This document shows, in pieces, positions 16,261 to 25,758 of a DNA stretch of 64,000 nucleotides (position 1 is its first letter; the number at the start of each line of letters is the position of its first letter). The stretch is from the NCBI GenBank assembly GCA_900551075.1, contig URVB01000002.1, positions 145,200 to 209,199 on the forward strand. Direction: 5' to 3'. A program made the translations under genes and the position numbers. The notes under the pieces were generated by a model. The model was given only the letters and a program-made list of their open reading frames with translations. It did no database searches and was not told where the DNA came from. The stretch comes from an uncultured Blautia sp. GTDB lineage: Bacteria > Bacillota > Clostridia > Lachnospirales > Lachnospiraceae.

Positions 16261-18861
16261 ATGAGTGAACATAAACACGAACATCCTCATGAGCACGGCG
16301 GTTCCTGTGGCTGCGGACATGACCATTCCCATGGCGGTCACCACCATGAGCATCCTCACACCCCGGGACATCCTGAGGACTGTCAGTGCGAGCTCTGTCA
16401 TCCTCATGCAGAATACTGTGATGTCTGCGGACAGAGCCTGGCTAATTGTACCTGCAGCATGCCCGATGACGGTAAGGAAAAACGAGTATATATCCTGGAA
16501 AATCTGGGCTGTGCAAACTGTGCTTCCAGGATGGAAGCTAAAATCAAGGAGCTTCCGGGTGTAAAGTATGCTACCATCACTTATGCCACCAAACAGCTTC
16601 GTCTATCTGCGGATAACCACGAAAAGCTTCTCCCGGAAATCCAGAATATCTGTACCTCCATTGAATCTCAGGTAAAGGTGGTTCCGAGAAACGGAAGCCT
16701 CCCTGGGGCTTACAGGACAAAAACCTATATTCTGGAGAATTTGGGCTGCGCACACTGTGCTTCTAAAATGGAAGAACAGATTGGGAAACTGGAAGGTGTG
16801 ACTAGCGCTACCATCACTTTTGCTACTAAGCAGCTTCGGGTAACTGCTAAAAATCCTGAGCGCTGTCTGCCGCAGATCCGCAAAATCTGTACCTCTATCG
16901 AATCCCAGGTAAAGGTCATGGAAAAGGATACGGCACCCAAAAGTCCTGATACACTTCCCCTTGAAACAGAACGCACTTCCTCCAAAGAGCCGGCATCCAC
17001 GGAACGTATAGAGCTGGCACAGATCATCACAGGCGCTGTTCTGTTTATTGCAGGAGAGGTTATGGGGCATATGGGCTTCGGAACTCTTTACACTCTTCCG
17101 GTTTTTATCATTGGTTATCTTATTCTTGGAGGGAAGATTCTTCTGGAAGCTGTGCGCAATATTTTCCATGGACAGATTTTTGATGAAAACTTCCTGATGA
17201 GCATTGCTACCCTCGGCGCATTTGCCATTCGGGAATACCCGGAAGCGGTAGGGGTTATGCTTTTCTACCGCATCGGTGAATATTTTGAGCACAAGGCCGT
17301 AGACAGAAGCCGCAGTCAGATCATGGATGCCGTTGACATGCGCCCGGAGGTTGTCAACCTTCTGGTTGGTGAGGATATACAAGTGATCTCCGCAGGGGAC
17401 GCTCAGGTAGGCGACATTCTCCTGGTCCGCCCCGGTGACAGAATTCCTCTGGATGGTGTTATCGTTGAAGGTGACAGCCGGCTGGATACCTCCCCGATTA
17501 CCGGAGAACCGGTACCTGTTGCAGTAAAATTCGGTGACGAAGTAACCTCCGGCTGTCTGAATACTTCCGGCCAGTTAAAAATTCGTGTAGAAAAGCCATT
17601 GGAAGAATCCATGGTATCCCGTATTTTGGATTCAGTAGAAAATGCTGCCGCAAGCAAGCCCAAGATTGACCGGTTTATTACCCGTTTCGCTAAGGTATAC
17701 ACCCCCTGCGTTGTATTGATCGCCCTTGCCACTGCAGTTCTTCCTTCTCTGGCAACAGGAGATTGGAACTACTGGGTTTATACGGCACTTACCTTCCTGG
17801 TAATGAGTTGTCCGTGTGCGCTGGTGTTAAGTGTACCCCTCGCCTTTTTCTCAGGTGTTGGTGCAGGCTCTAAAAAAGGCATTTTGTTTAAGGGCGGAGT
17901 TTCCATTGAAGCCTTAAGTCATCTGGGTGCTATTGTCATGGATAAAACAGGAACCATTACGGAAGGAAACTTCCAGCTTCAAACAATAGTTTCCACAAAT
18001 GATTACAAAGAAGACGACCTGCTTCGTATCTGCGCAGGCTGTGAACAAAACTCCACACATCCGATTGCACACAGTATCGTTACTGCTGCAAAGGAACGCG
18101 GGCTGAACCTGGATACCCCAATCGCTCTGGAGGAAATTGCAGGACACGGAATTTCCGCTACCATGCCGGAAGGCGATATTCTTTGCGGGAACCGCAAGTT
18201 AATGGAACGCTGCCATATTTCGCTGCAAAATCTGAAAGAAGATACCCACGGCGCTGAGGTATTTCTTGCCATTAACGGCAAATTTGCCGGATATATGGTC
18301 ATCTCTGACACCATTAAGCCTGATGCCAAATCTGCTGTCAGCCGGCTGAAAGCCCTTGGACTTCATACCATTATGCTGACAGGAGATTCTGAAGACAGTG
18401 CCAAAGCAGTTGCTGCAGAAACCGGAATAGACGACGTATATGCAAAATTACTTCCGCAGGATAAACTGAATATCCTGAACAGAGTCCGCAACGATCACGG
18501 CGCAGTCATGTTCGTCGGAGACGGCATCAACGATGCACCCGTACTTGCAGGCGCTGACGTTGGCGCCGCTATGGGCAGCGGTGCAGATGCTGCCATTGAA
18601 GCAGCCGACGCAGTATTCATGACCTCCAGTGTGGAAGCAATCCCCCAATCCATTGACATTGCCCGCAGCACGAACCGCATTGCCGTACAAAACGTAGTAT
18701 TTGCCCTTATCATAAAAGTAGCTGTTATGATTTTGGGACTTTGCGGCTTCGCCAATATGTGGATGGCCGTATTTGCCGACACAGGAGTTGCAATGCTCTG
18801 TGTACTGAATTCTGTCAGGATTTTGTACAAAAAAAACTGCACTGTTTATTTGCAAAATTGA
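16261..18861 (+). CDS. P1B-type Zn/Cd/Pb-efflux ATPase with His-rich tail and duplicated HMA domains
   Basis: This 866-residue heavy-metal ATPase begins with a His/Cys-rich tail (HEHPHEHGGSCGCGHDHSH and onward to about residue 70). Two HMA domains follow (about 76-140 and 150-216), each with GCAxCAS; they are so alike that they look like a recent internal duplication. Then come the membrane core, TGEPV actuator loop, CPC metal site at about 517-519, phosphorylation motif DKTGT near 561 and GDGINDAP near 752. The last helix region FADTGVAMLCVLNSVRIL fits Zn/Cd/Pb pumps (ZntA/CadA group) rather than Cu pumps. AAAGGAG precedes the ATG. The ArsR gene lies downstream. Confidence 0.93.
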   Translation: MSEHKHEHPHEHGGSCGCGHDHSHGGHHHEHPHTPGHPEDCQCELCHPHAEYCDVCGQSLANCTCSMPDDGKEKRVYILENLGCANCASRMEAKIKELPGVKYATITYATKQLRLSADNHEKLLPEIQNICTSIESQVKVVPRNGSLPGAYRTKTYILENLGCAHCASKMEEQIGKLEGVTSATITFATKQLRVTAKNPERCLPQIRKICTSIESQVKVMEKDTAPKSPDTLPLETERTSSKEPASTERIELAQIITGAVLFIAGEVMGHMGFGTLYTLPVFIIGYLILGGKILLEAVRNIFHGQIFDENFLMSIATLGAFAIREYPEAVGVMLFYRIGEYFEHKAVDRSRSQIMDAVDMRPEVVNLLVGEDIQVISAGDAQVGDILLVRPGDRIPLDGVIVEGDSRLDTSPITGEPVPVAVKFGDEVTSGCLNTSGQLKIRVEKPLEESMVSRILDSVENAAASKPKIDRFITRFAKVYTPCVVLIALATAVLPSLATGDWNYWVYTALTFLVMSCPCALVLSVPLAFFSGVGAGSKKGILFKGGVSIEALSHLGAIVMDKTGTITEGNFQLQTIVSTNDYKEDDLLRICAGCEQNSTHPIAHSIVTAAKERGLNLDTPIALEEIAGHGISATMPEGDILCGNRKLMERCHISLQNLKEDTHGAEVFLAINGKFAGYMVISDTIKPDAKSAVSRLKALGLHTIMLTGDSEDSAKAVAAETGIDDVYAKLLPQDKLNILNRVRNDHGAVMFVGDGINDAPVLAGADVGAAMGSGADAAIEAADAVFMTSSVEAIPQSIDIARSTNRIAVQNVVFALIIKVAVMILGLCGFANMWMAVFADTGVAMLCVLNSVRILYKKNCTVYLQN

Positions 18862-18873
18862 ACTTATCTAAAA

Positions 18874-18910
18874 GGACGGAGGTAAAGTATCTCCGTCCCT
18901 GCTTTATTTT
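18874..18910 (+). terminator. Terminator after the efflux ATPase
   Basis: GGACGGAG/CTCCGTCC (18874-18881 with 18891-18898) is followed by CTGCTTTATTTTG on the plus strand. Confidence 0.6.
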
Positions 18911-18995
18911 GAAATCAAAATCCTTTTTTATTGCAGTTTCGGCAATTCGCCTAAAACAACCGGCCTTCTCGAATTTCAGCAAATAAAATAAAAAT

Positions 18996-19024
18996 TTGAC
19001 CTGATTTCCTATTTGCGTTAAAAT
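18996..19024 (+). promoter_or_regulatory. Promoter of the ArsR-family gene
   Basis: TTGACC (18996-19001), 17 bases and TAAAAT (19019-19024). Confidence 0.55.
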
Positions 19025-19097
19025 AAAAAAAAGATTTGCAATTGCCGGCTGAGGGAAGCGGTCACAGTTGCTTTTTACACCAATCGGAGGGATTGCC

Positions 19098-19406
19098 ATG
19101 AATATTCAAAAAATAGATTGTCCAACAGATGATGAAACACTATACTGCCTCGCCGAATTGTTTAAAGTCTTCGGAGATCCTACCCGCATACGGATTCTTC
19201 ACACACTTTCCAAAGAAGAATTGTGCGTGCAGGATATTGCAGATAAGCTTTCCATGACACAGAGCGCCATCTCACATCAGTTGAGGATTCTCAAACAGAG
19301 CGCCCTGGTCAAATTCCGCCGGGACGGAAAGACGATCTACTATTCCCTGGCAGATGATCACGTTGCCACTATCATGAACCAGGGCCTGGAACATGTCTGC
19401 GAATAG
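19098..19406 (+). CDS. ArsR/SmtB-family metal-responsive repressor (CzrA-like)
   Basis: This 102-residue winged-helix repressor has the recognition helix in MTQSAISHQLRILKQSALV. The C-terminal helix reads DDHVATIMNQGLEHVCE, an exact D-x-H-x10-H-x2-E alpha-5 site that senses Zn, Co or Cd in SmtB/CzrA proteins. The alpha-3 box ELCVQD keeps only one Cys, so an ArsR-type As site is unlikely. GGAGGG precedes the ATG at 19098, which is chosen over an in-frame ATG ten codons upstream. It probably represses the upstream efflux ATPase through the repeat at 16208-16227 and is released by excess metal. Confidence 0.9.
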   Translation: MNIQKIDCPTDDETLYCLAELFKVFGDPTRIRILHTLSKEELCVQDIADKLSMTQSAISHQLRILKQSALVKFRRDGKTIYYSLADDHVATIMNQGLEHVCE

Positions 19407-19450
19407 CTATTAGAAATGTACAACAATGAAGGGGCAGTCTCCGTCTTGCG

Positions 19451-19493
19451 CAGAGAGGTGGAGTGCCGCACTCTGCGGCGCTCCACCTCTCTG
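19451..19493. repeat. 20-bp perfect hairpin between convergent genes
   Basis: Arms 19451-19470 and 19474-19493 are complementary except for one T-G wobble, with a 3-base loop. Neither strand has a T tract, so it is not a standard terminator, though its position between convergent genes suggests a 3'-end role. Confidence 0.6.
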
Positions 19494-20408
19494 TCACTGA
19501 TTTAAGATTCTTTCCTTCACATCCTCTACCGTATATGCCTCTGTCAATTCCTTCAGGCTTTCCGGTGAAGCATCCTCATTAAATACCCTGATCACCTGCA
19601 TCAAATCATTACAGCTATAGGCATTTTCATAAATTCCTGTGGTGTAGCCGTAAAGCTCAATGAAGCTCTCCCTGCTGTCTGCGGTCCAGAACCCCTGATA
19701 CAGACGAACTGCCCGGCCATCCTCCGTATTGGCTTCCCGATGTCCCGATATCGCGTTATAGAGCATTGCAAATGCCGGACCTGCCATAGAACCATACTTA
19801 CCCTCTACGTAATCGATTTTCGGATTGCCAAAGGCATCCTCCTCCTTAATTGCTTCAAAGTTCGCTTCTGTAAAACTATCAATAGCACCAACCATAATGT
19901 TGGAGCCCTGTGCAGCTTCCTGCCCGGAAATCCTGTCCAAATAAGTACTTGCATGGAAGGCGCTCATCAAAACGTCGCAGGTTCCCTCCGAAAAAGCGGC
20001 CTCCAGATTCGCAATACCTTCTCCCTCTTCTGTATAATCCGGACAAAGCGTTACAGACACACTTCCGTCTTCACTGGTCAGTGTAGTATTTTCTTCCGAC
20101 AGCGCCAGTTCTTCAGAGGTTTCCCCCAGTACAAGACCCGCTTCTTCACTTAAGACATCCAGCATGCCCTCTGTTCTGGAAGCGTGCAGTGCGTTTCCTT
20201 TGGAAGCACCGCCTGTCATAATCACAAAGGATTTGGCATCTTTCTCAAGAAAATGCTCCGCCATAGCCCTTCCGGACTGATATACCGCATCCAGCTTAGG
20301 GCCAACGGTTCCCAAAAACCAGGGATTATCCTTAACAGCCTCATAGTCCTCATCACTGATGTTGTTGGAACCAAGCACATAGTACATCTCATTTTCTTCG
20401 CAGGCGGT
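19494..20408 (-). pseudogene. 5'-truncated sugar-type periplasmic-binding protein
   Basis: The frame encodes about 300 residues resembling the later part of a type-1 periplasmic-binding protein: MYYVLGSNNISDEDYEAVKD, then FVIMTGGASKGNALHASRTE, GTCDVLMSAFHAST and so on. The signal peptide and roughly the first 90 residues are missing. The frame begins directly after the stop of the nitronate monooxygenase gene with DCTACEENE, and no good ribosome site lies before the first ATG (20387). It is therefore probably a remnant left when a rearrangement joined the nitronate monooxygenase gene to it. A secretion-less cytosolic protein is a less likely alternative. Confidence 0.65.
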
Positions 20409-20420
20409 ACAATCTTCTTT

Positions 20421-21476
20421 TTAGCCAGCCAGCTCTGCCATAAGCTCCGCCACCGTTGTCATCTTCTTAAGACGCGCTGCGCTGGAGCCGCAAAAAATCA
20501 ATCCGTTTTCCATATCTCCCTTAACTGCCGCAATCAGTGCCTGTGTGATACAATAGGGGGCTTTTGCCGGATTGCATGCGGCCAGACAGGCAAGACACCG
20601 CTTCACAGGAATCTGACCTTTCGCAGCCTTATTCAAAAAAGCATTGTGCACCGCGCGCCCCGGCATTCCAACCGGGCTTTTGATAATTTCAATGGAAGAA
20701 GCCTCCGCATCCAAATATGCCTGTTTAAAGGCAGGCGCCGCATCACATTCCTCCGTTACTACAAAACGGGTTGCCATTTGTACGCCATCCGCACCAAGGG
20801 AAAGTATGTGCTCAATATCCTTTTTGTCAAAAATTCCGCCTGCTGCAACTACGGGTACCACACGTCCATATTTTTCTGCATATTCCTTTACAATGGTAAT
20901 AATCTCCCGTATCTCCCTGTCATAATCAAAAGAAGGCATGTTCTCCAGCTCCTCTCTGGTAAACCCCAGGTGTCCGCCTGCCTTTGGTCCCTCAATCACG
21001 ACCATATCCGCTGTACGCTGATAGCGCCTGTCCCAAAGCTTTAGAATCACCTGCGCAGACCTGGCGGAGGAAATAACCGGAGCAATTTTTGTCTGCTCCT
21101 CATAACCCTTCACGAATCCGGGCAAATCTGCCGGAAGTCCGGCTCCACTGATAATGATATCCGCACCGGCTTCACACGCTGCCTGCACCTGGGCCGCATA
21201 TTCCTTCGTCGCAACCATGATGTTCACCCCGACCAGACCATCCCGTGCCTGTTGCCTGGCTTTCATGATATGTCTTTTCAGAGCACGAAGATTACTTGCA
21301 TGACAGTTTGTCAAAAAATCCGGCTCCGTAAATCCGATTTGCGCAGCGGAAATCACACCAACTCCTCCCTCTGCCGCCACAGCACCCGCAAGACCCGAAA
21401 GACTGACCCCTACTCCCATCCCTCCCTGAATAATGGGAATACGCGCTGTCTTATTTCCAATTACTAATGGTTTCAT
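20421..21476 (-). CDS. Nitronate monooxygenase / 2-nitropropane dioxygenase family flavoenzyme
   Basis: This 351-residue FMN-binding TIM barrel starts with IPIIQGGMGVGVSLSGLA, the classic NMO/FabK N-terminal phosphate-binding region. It continues with GVNIMVATKEYAAQV, ADMVVIEGPKAGGHLG (catalytic His in GGHLG) and VPVVAAGGIFDKKDI, then GADGVQMATRF. The C-terminal part carries CLACLAACNPAKAPYC, a Cys-rich tail common in clostridial members. It oxidises alkyl nitronates, or may serve as a FabK-like reductase; the former fits better because the tail differs from FabK. AAAGGGA precedes the ATG, and a clear promoter lies upstream. Confidence 0.88.
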   Translation of the reverse strand: MKPLVIGNKTARIPIIQGGMGVGVSLSGLAGAVAAEGGVGVISAAQIGFTEPDFLTNCHASNLRALKRHIMKARQQARDGLVGVNIMVATKEYAAQVQAACEAGADIIISGAGLPADLPGFVKGYEEQTKIAPVISSARSAQVILKLWDRRYQRTADMVVIEGPKAGGHLGFTREELENMPSFDYDREIREIITIVKEYAEKYGRVVPVVAAGGIFDKKDIEHILSLGADGVQMATRFVVTEECDAAPAFKQAYLDAEASSIEIIKSPVGMPGRAVHNAFLNKAAKGQIPVKRCLACLAACNPAKAPYCITQALIAAVKGDMENGLIFCGSSAARLKKMTTVAELMAELAG

Positions 21477-21525
21477 AAATTATTATCCCTTTCAAATTAT
21501 TTGACTATCAAAATATCTTATCATA

Positions 21526-21554
21526 GATATACTACATTTTCGTTATAAAGTCAA
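21526..21554 (-). promoter_or_regulatory. Promoter of the nitronate monooxygenase gene
   Basis: TTGACT (21549-21554), 17 bases and TATATC (21526-21531) on the minus strand. Confidence 0.55.
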
Positions 21555-21684
21555 GATGCAAAAGTAATAAATAGCTTATGATATAGTTTTAAATACTATC
21601 TGCGTGTTGAATAATAGATGCCGCAAAACTTTTTCATGTATTGCGGCTTCTGCTGCAGTAACTAAAAACACTTTTCCCAGTCAA

Positions 21685-22443
21685 TTATAGAACAGAGTCA
21701 ATCAGCTTCTTCGTATAGTCCGTTTTCGGATGATTGATGATCTCATCCGGACTCCCCATTTCTACCGCCTGCCCATGATACAGAACCAGAACCTTATCGC
21801 AGAACGCCTGCACCAAGGCCAGATCATGGCAGATGAGAAGAAACGAGAGATTCCCCTTTTCTTTTAATTCGATCAAAAGCTCCAGAACCTGCTTCTGTAC
21901 CGTTACATCCAATGCACTGGTCGCCTCATCACAGATCAGAATTGCCGGCTCCACTGCCAAAGCCCTGGCAATCGCCGCTCTCTGACACTGCCCGCCGCTG
22001 ACCTGATGCGGATAACGGTCTGCAAACTCCGGCGTCAATCCACAGGTCACAAGCAGTTCCCCGACCCTTTTTCTCGTCTCCTGTCTGCCCAGTCCCAGAT
22101 TCCGAAGGCTTTCTCCTATACCCTCTCCCAGAGTACAGCGCGGATCAAAGGATTCCATAGGCATCTGAAATACCATCTGCATCTGCCGGTAAGACTTCCG
22201 AAGCTCTTTTCCCCTGACATTGGTGATATCCTCACCAAGCAACGTCACTTTTCCCTCGGTGATATCGGTCAAATGTGTGATCATCTTCGCTATCGTACTC
22301 TTTCCTGAGCCGGATTCCCCGACAATTCCCAGACATTCCCCGCGTTCCAATGTAAAGCTTACATCATCCACTGCGGTAAAGGATTTTTTATGTGCGGCAA
22401 ACACCTTTTTCAGATGTTCCACTTCCAAAACAAGCTCAGACAT
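21685..22443 (-). CDS. Oligopeptide/nickel-type ABC transporter ATPase (OppF/NikE-like)
   Basis: This 252-residue ABC ATPase has Walker A GESGSGKST near residue 38, Q-loop MQMVFQMPMESFDPR, signature VSGGQCQRAAIARAL and Walker B AILICDEATSALD, the sequence style of the OppF/DppF/NikE group. It is the last gene of a five-gene transporter operon and overlaps the preceding ATPase by 8 bases, so the two are translationally coupled. It pairs with that ATPase to energise uptake. It lacks the long C-terminal extension of true OppF, closer to NikE length. Confidence 0.9.
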   Translation of the reverse strand: MSELVLEVEHLKKVFAAHKKSFTAVDDVSFTLERGECLGIVGESGSGKSTIAKMITHLTDITEGKVTLLGEDITNVRGKELRKSYRQMQMVFQMPMESFDPRCTLGEGIGESLRNLGLGRQETRKRVGELLVTCGLTPEFADRYPHQVSGGQCQRAAIARALAVEPAILICDEATSALDVTVQKQVLELLIELKEKGNLSFLLICHDLALVQAFCDKVLVLYHGQAVEMGSPDEIINHPKTDYTKKLIDSVL

Positions 22444-23227
22444 GTAAGTTCCTCCGTAAATGCAGCACCGAATTCAGCAGCTTCTGCGTATAAGCATTTT
22501 CTGAGTGATACAGAATCCTGTCCGTAGGTCCATAGTCCATCATTTCACCATGCTGCAATACCAGAACCTGATCTGCCATAGCTCCTACGACACCGATATT
22601 GTGCGTAACCAGGATCATGGCCGTTCCGTATTCTTCACGCATCAGCTTCATCTCTTCCACTACCTGCGCCTGGACAGTCACATCAAGAGCACTGGTTGGT
22701 TCATCAGCAAGAAGCAATGCCGGCTTCATCATCATAGCAGTACAGATACCAACCCTCTGATTCATACCACCGGATAATTCAAAGGGATAACTGTCTAATA
22801 CCCTCCGGGAATCATTCAGCCCGATCTTTTTCATGACATCTTCTGCACGCCGATAGGTTTCCTCTTTTGTTATGTTTTCATGCTCTGTCATACTCTCATA
22901 AATCTGTACGCCAACGGTACGGATGGGACACAAAGCGGCTTTGCAGTCCTGGAATACCATACCAATCTCCGGACCCAGAAGCTTTCTCTGTTCTTTTTGC
23001 GGCATATCCACTACATTCCTTCCTTTATACCAGATATCGCCTCCTGTCACCAGCCCTCCGCCGCCAAGAAGTCCTATAATCGCTTTAATTATGGTACTTT
23101 TACCGCTTCCGGATTCTCCGACTACGCCCAGGATTTCTCCCGGGTTTAAGGTAAAGCTTACATCCTTTACAACATCTTTGCCGTTATATGAAATGGTCAC
23201 ATGTTCTACCCGCAACAATGGTTCCAT
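22436..23227 (-). CDS. Oligopeptide/nickel-type ABC transporter ATPase (OppD/NikD-like)
   Basis: This 263-residue ATPase has Walker A GESGSGKST, Q-loop IGMVFQDCKAALCPIRTVG, signature LSGGMNQRVGICTAMM and Walker B ALLLADEPTSALD. It lacks the long OppD C-terminal extension with an Fe-S-like Cys cluster, so its length fits NikD/short DppD. It is the fourth gene of the operon, preceded by the substrate-binding protein and overlapping the second ATPase. Together they form the nucleotide-binding pair. Confidence 0.9.
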   Translation of the reverse strand: MEPLLRVEHVTISYNGKDVVKDVSFTLNPGEILGVVGESGSGKSTIIKAIIGLLGGGGLVTGGDIWYKGRNVVDMPQKEQRKLLGPEIGMVFQDCKAALCPIRTVGVQIYESMTEHENITKEETYRRAEDVMKKIGLNDSRRVLDSYPFELSGGMNQRVGICTAMMMKPALLLADEPTSALDVTVQAQVVEEMKLMREEYGTAMILVTHNIGVVGAMADQVLVLQHGEMMDYGPTDRILYHSENAYTQKLLNSVLHLRRNLHV

Positions 23228-23285
23228 AATGAGGAGCCTCCCTTATCTTATCTGCACATTAGCTCCAATAAACTTCGCGGAGCAT

Positions 23286-24839
23286 TTATTCGATTGCCAA
23301 ATCTGCTGTAATCTCATAATAATCACATGGATGTGCGGCCATTCCGGTTACATTGGATTTTGTAACTATACCCATATTCAGATGAGATACAAAGAAAACC
23401 GCACTCTCATCCAGCATTGCCTGCTGCATCTGAATGGCAAGCTCTCCTCTCTTCACAGTGTCAAACTCCTGGTGAAGCTGCCCGTACAAGGTCTCTACTT
23501 CCTCGATCTTATGATTGGAGCGGTTCTTTGCCGCACTTTCCAGGCAGCATGTAGTAAAGAAATATTCCGGATCACCGGTAGGTGCAGTCGTAAGAGAACT
23601 TACATATATATCATAATCGCCGGTTTCAAGAATACTCAAATGATCCTGTGTACAGTTTACGTCTACTTCAATTCCGATATCCTTCAGGGTAGCCTGTGCA
23701 TATTCCGCAAGCTTCGGCTGCTCCAGACGCCCCGGATAGGTCAGCCAGCGAACTGTGAGCTTCTGTCCATCTTTATCTACATAGCCGTCACCATCCGTAT
23801 CCGTCCAGCCAGCTTCCTCCAGAATAGCCTTAGCGCCTTCCAGATCATAATCAGGAGCCGTCACAGCTTCATTGCCATAACTGAAGCTGCTTGGGAACGC
23901 TGCCTTTGCCGGAATACCACGGCCTTCCATCAGTACGGAACAGAACCCTTCTTTATCAATACCCATGGTGATCGCTTTACGTACTGCTTCATCCTGCATG
24001 ATTTCAGAATCAAAGTTAAACTGGCCAAAGAAGCAGCGGCTTGTAGCACAGGAATTGATCGTATAATCCGGATTCTCCTCAAATAATGCATAACTGTCGT
24101 AAGACAGTCCATAAGTTCCCTGAATATCACCGGTCTGAAGAGATGATGCCAGAGAGCTGGGATCGGTGATCGTTTTAACAATTACATTGTCAACACTTAC
24201 CTCTCCGCCCCAGTAATTTTCGTTTTTTACAAGATCGATCTGCGTATCTGTAACCTTTACAGCGATATAAGGACCGGTACCGGCAACATTGGCAGTTCCT
24301 GCAGAGTCTCCCTCCACTCCGTCGGCGCCAAAATCCATATCAATAATTGCGCCGTACGGGTCTCCGAGATAATTGATAAGTGCCGGACACGGTTCTGTCG
24401 TATAAATTGTAATGGTCATCCCATCCCCATCAATGTGGTCAATTTTCATATCACCTGGAGCGCGGTCATGTACTGCAAGAAGATGATCCAGACATTCCTT
24501 TACTGCCTCACCATCCATATCACGTCCGCTTGAAAACTGAACGCCATCACGAAGAGTGATCTTCACAGTCGTGTCATCCAAAAATTCATAATCGGTAGCC
24601 AGCCACGGCTCGACTTCCATGTTGTCATTATATTTAAACAATGTCTCACCTACGCCGTAACGAAGCGCACTCCAACCGGAATAGTTGCTGTGCGGATTCA
24701 GGCCTTCATCTCCCATTTCCACACCATAGCCGGTAGTACCATAAGCAAATGTCGTCCCGCCATCTGCAAATACCGGGGTAACTGCCGCAGACACAGTCAT
24801 TGCATATACCAAAAGTGCTGCAAGAACTTTCTTTTTCAT
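23286..24839 (-). CDS. Peptide/nickel-type ABC substrate-binding protein (family 5)
   Basis: This 517-residue family-5 solute-binding protein has the signal MKKKVLAALLVYAMTVSAAV ending in PVFA-DGG with no lipobox Cys. The N-terminal block GETLFKYNDNMEVEPWLATD, then VKITLRDGVQFSSG, and DEAVRKAITMGIDKEGFC are typical of OppA/DppA/NikA. The second lobe includes DLEGAKAILEEAGW. The specificity pocket cannot be read; several features (short ATPases, moderate length) fit Nik-type carriers of metal chelates as well as peptides. It is the third gene, placed between the permeases and the ATPases. Secretion without a lipid anchor is notable. Confidence 0.9.
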   Translation of the reverse strand: MKKKVLAALLVYAMTVSAAVTPVFADGGTTFAYGTTGYGVEMGDEGLNPHSNYSGWSALRYGVGETLFKYNDNMEVEPWLATDYEFLDDTTVKITLRDGVQFSSGRDMDGEAVKECLDHLLAVHDRAPGDMKIDHIDGDGMTITIYTTEPCPALINYLGDPYGAIIDMDFGADGVEGDSAGTANVAGTGPYIAVKVTDTQIDLVKNENYWGGEVSVDNVIVKTITDPSSLASSLQTGDIQGTYGLSYDSYALFEENPDYTINSCATSRCFFGQFNFDSEIMQDEAVRKAITMGIDKEGFCSVLMEGRGIPAKAAFPSSFSYGNEAVTAPDYDLEGAKAILEEAGWTDTDGDGYVDKDGQKLTVRWLTYPGRLEQPKLAEYAQATLKDIGIEVDVNCTQDHLSILETGDYDIYVSSLTTAPTGDPEYFFTTCCLESAAKNRSNHKIEEVETLYGQLHQEFDTVKRGELAIQMQQAMLDESAVFFVSHLNMGIVTKSNVTGMAAHPCDYYEITADLAIE

Positions 24840-24897
24840 GTTCGTTTCCTCTACTTTCTCAGTTATTTATCCTGTAACTCCGCCCTCATTCCATGCT

Positions 24898-25758
24898 TCA
24901 CTTATTTCTCTGCTTTGGATCCATATAATCGCGGACGGTATCGCCCAATAAATTAAAAATCATAACCGTAACAAAGATAGCCGCGCCGGGTGCCAGCACC
25001 ATCCACGGCGCTGTCTGAAGCATCACACGTCCGTCACTGATCATGCTTCCCCACTCGGCCATTGGGGGTTTTACACCAAGTCCTAAAAAGGAAAGGCCTG
25101 CCAGCTCCATCATCATCGTACCAATATCCAAAACAGCCGTTACCAGAACCGGACCGGCAATATTCGGCAAAATATGCTTGTACAAAAGCTTTGGCATACT
25201 GCTCCCGGAAAGTCTGGCCGCCATTAAATAAGCAGAATCTTTCTGAGCCAGAGTCAGCCCTCTGGCAAGTCGCGCGAATTTCGGCCAGCTGATAGCCCCC
25301 AGCGCAATAATGGCATTCTGGACACCGCCTCCCAGTACACCGGCTACCGCAAGGGCAAATACCAGTCCCGGAAATGCCAGAAACACATCAGAAATGCGCA
25401 TTAAAACAGTATCTGCTTTACCACCCTGCCATCCGCAGAGAATTCCCACAGCAGTTCCCATTACCGTAATGATTGTCACCAGAATAAGCGTGGAAAAAAT
25501 ACTTGTGGTACTTCCAATTATGACGCGCGACAGCATATCCCTTCCATAACGGTCCGTGCCAAGGGGATGCGCAAAGCTCGGGGCCTTCTGCGCATCCAAC
25601 AGGCTCTGCTCATAGGGATCATACGGGCAAAGATATTTGGCAAAAATTGCAATTAACAGCAGCGCTGCAGCAAGCATAATAAAAAATATCAGCTTTGCTT
25701 TGATATGGTTTTTCCTGATTTTCTGCACACGGACTGTCACCTGTTTTTCTCCGCTCAT
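24898..25758 (-). CDS. Opp/Nik-type ABC permease (OppC/NikC-like)
   Basis: This 286-residue permease has about six membrane helices after a short cytosolic N terminus (EKQVTVRVQKIRKNH). The sequence HPLGTDRYGRDMLSRVIIGS is the characteristic OppC/DppC/NikC loop, and EWGSMISDGR near the C terminus is the conserved EAA-like terminal segment. Its start overlaps the stop of the partner permease by 4 bases, so the two are coupled. It forms half of the translocation channel. Confidence 0.93.
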   Translation of the reverse strand: MSGEKQVTVRVQKIRKNHIKAKLIFFIMLAAALLLIAIFAKYLCPYDPYEQSLLDAQKAPSFAHPLGTDRYGRDMLSRVIIGSTTSIFSTLILVTIITVMGTAVGILCGWQGGKADTVLMRISDVFLAFPGLVFALAVAGVLGGGVQNAIIALGAISWPKFARLARGLTLAQKDSAYLMAARLSGSSMPKLLYKHILPNIAGPVLVTAVLDIGTMMMELAGLSFLGLGVKPPMAEWGSMISDGRVMLQTAPWMVLAPGAAIFVTVMIFNLLGDTVRDYMDPKQRNK

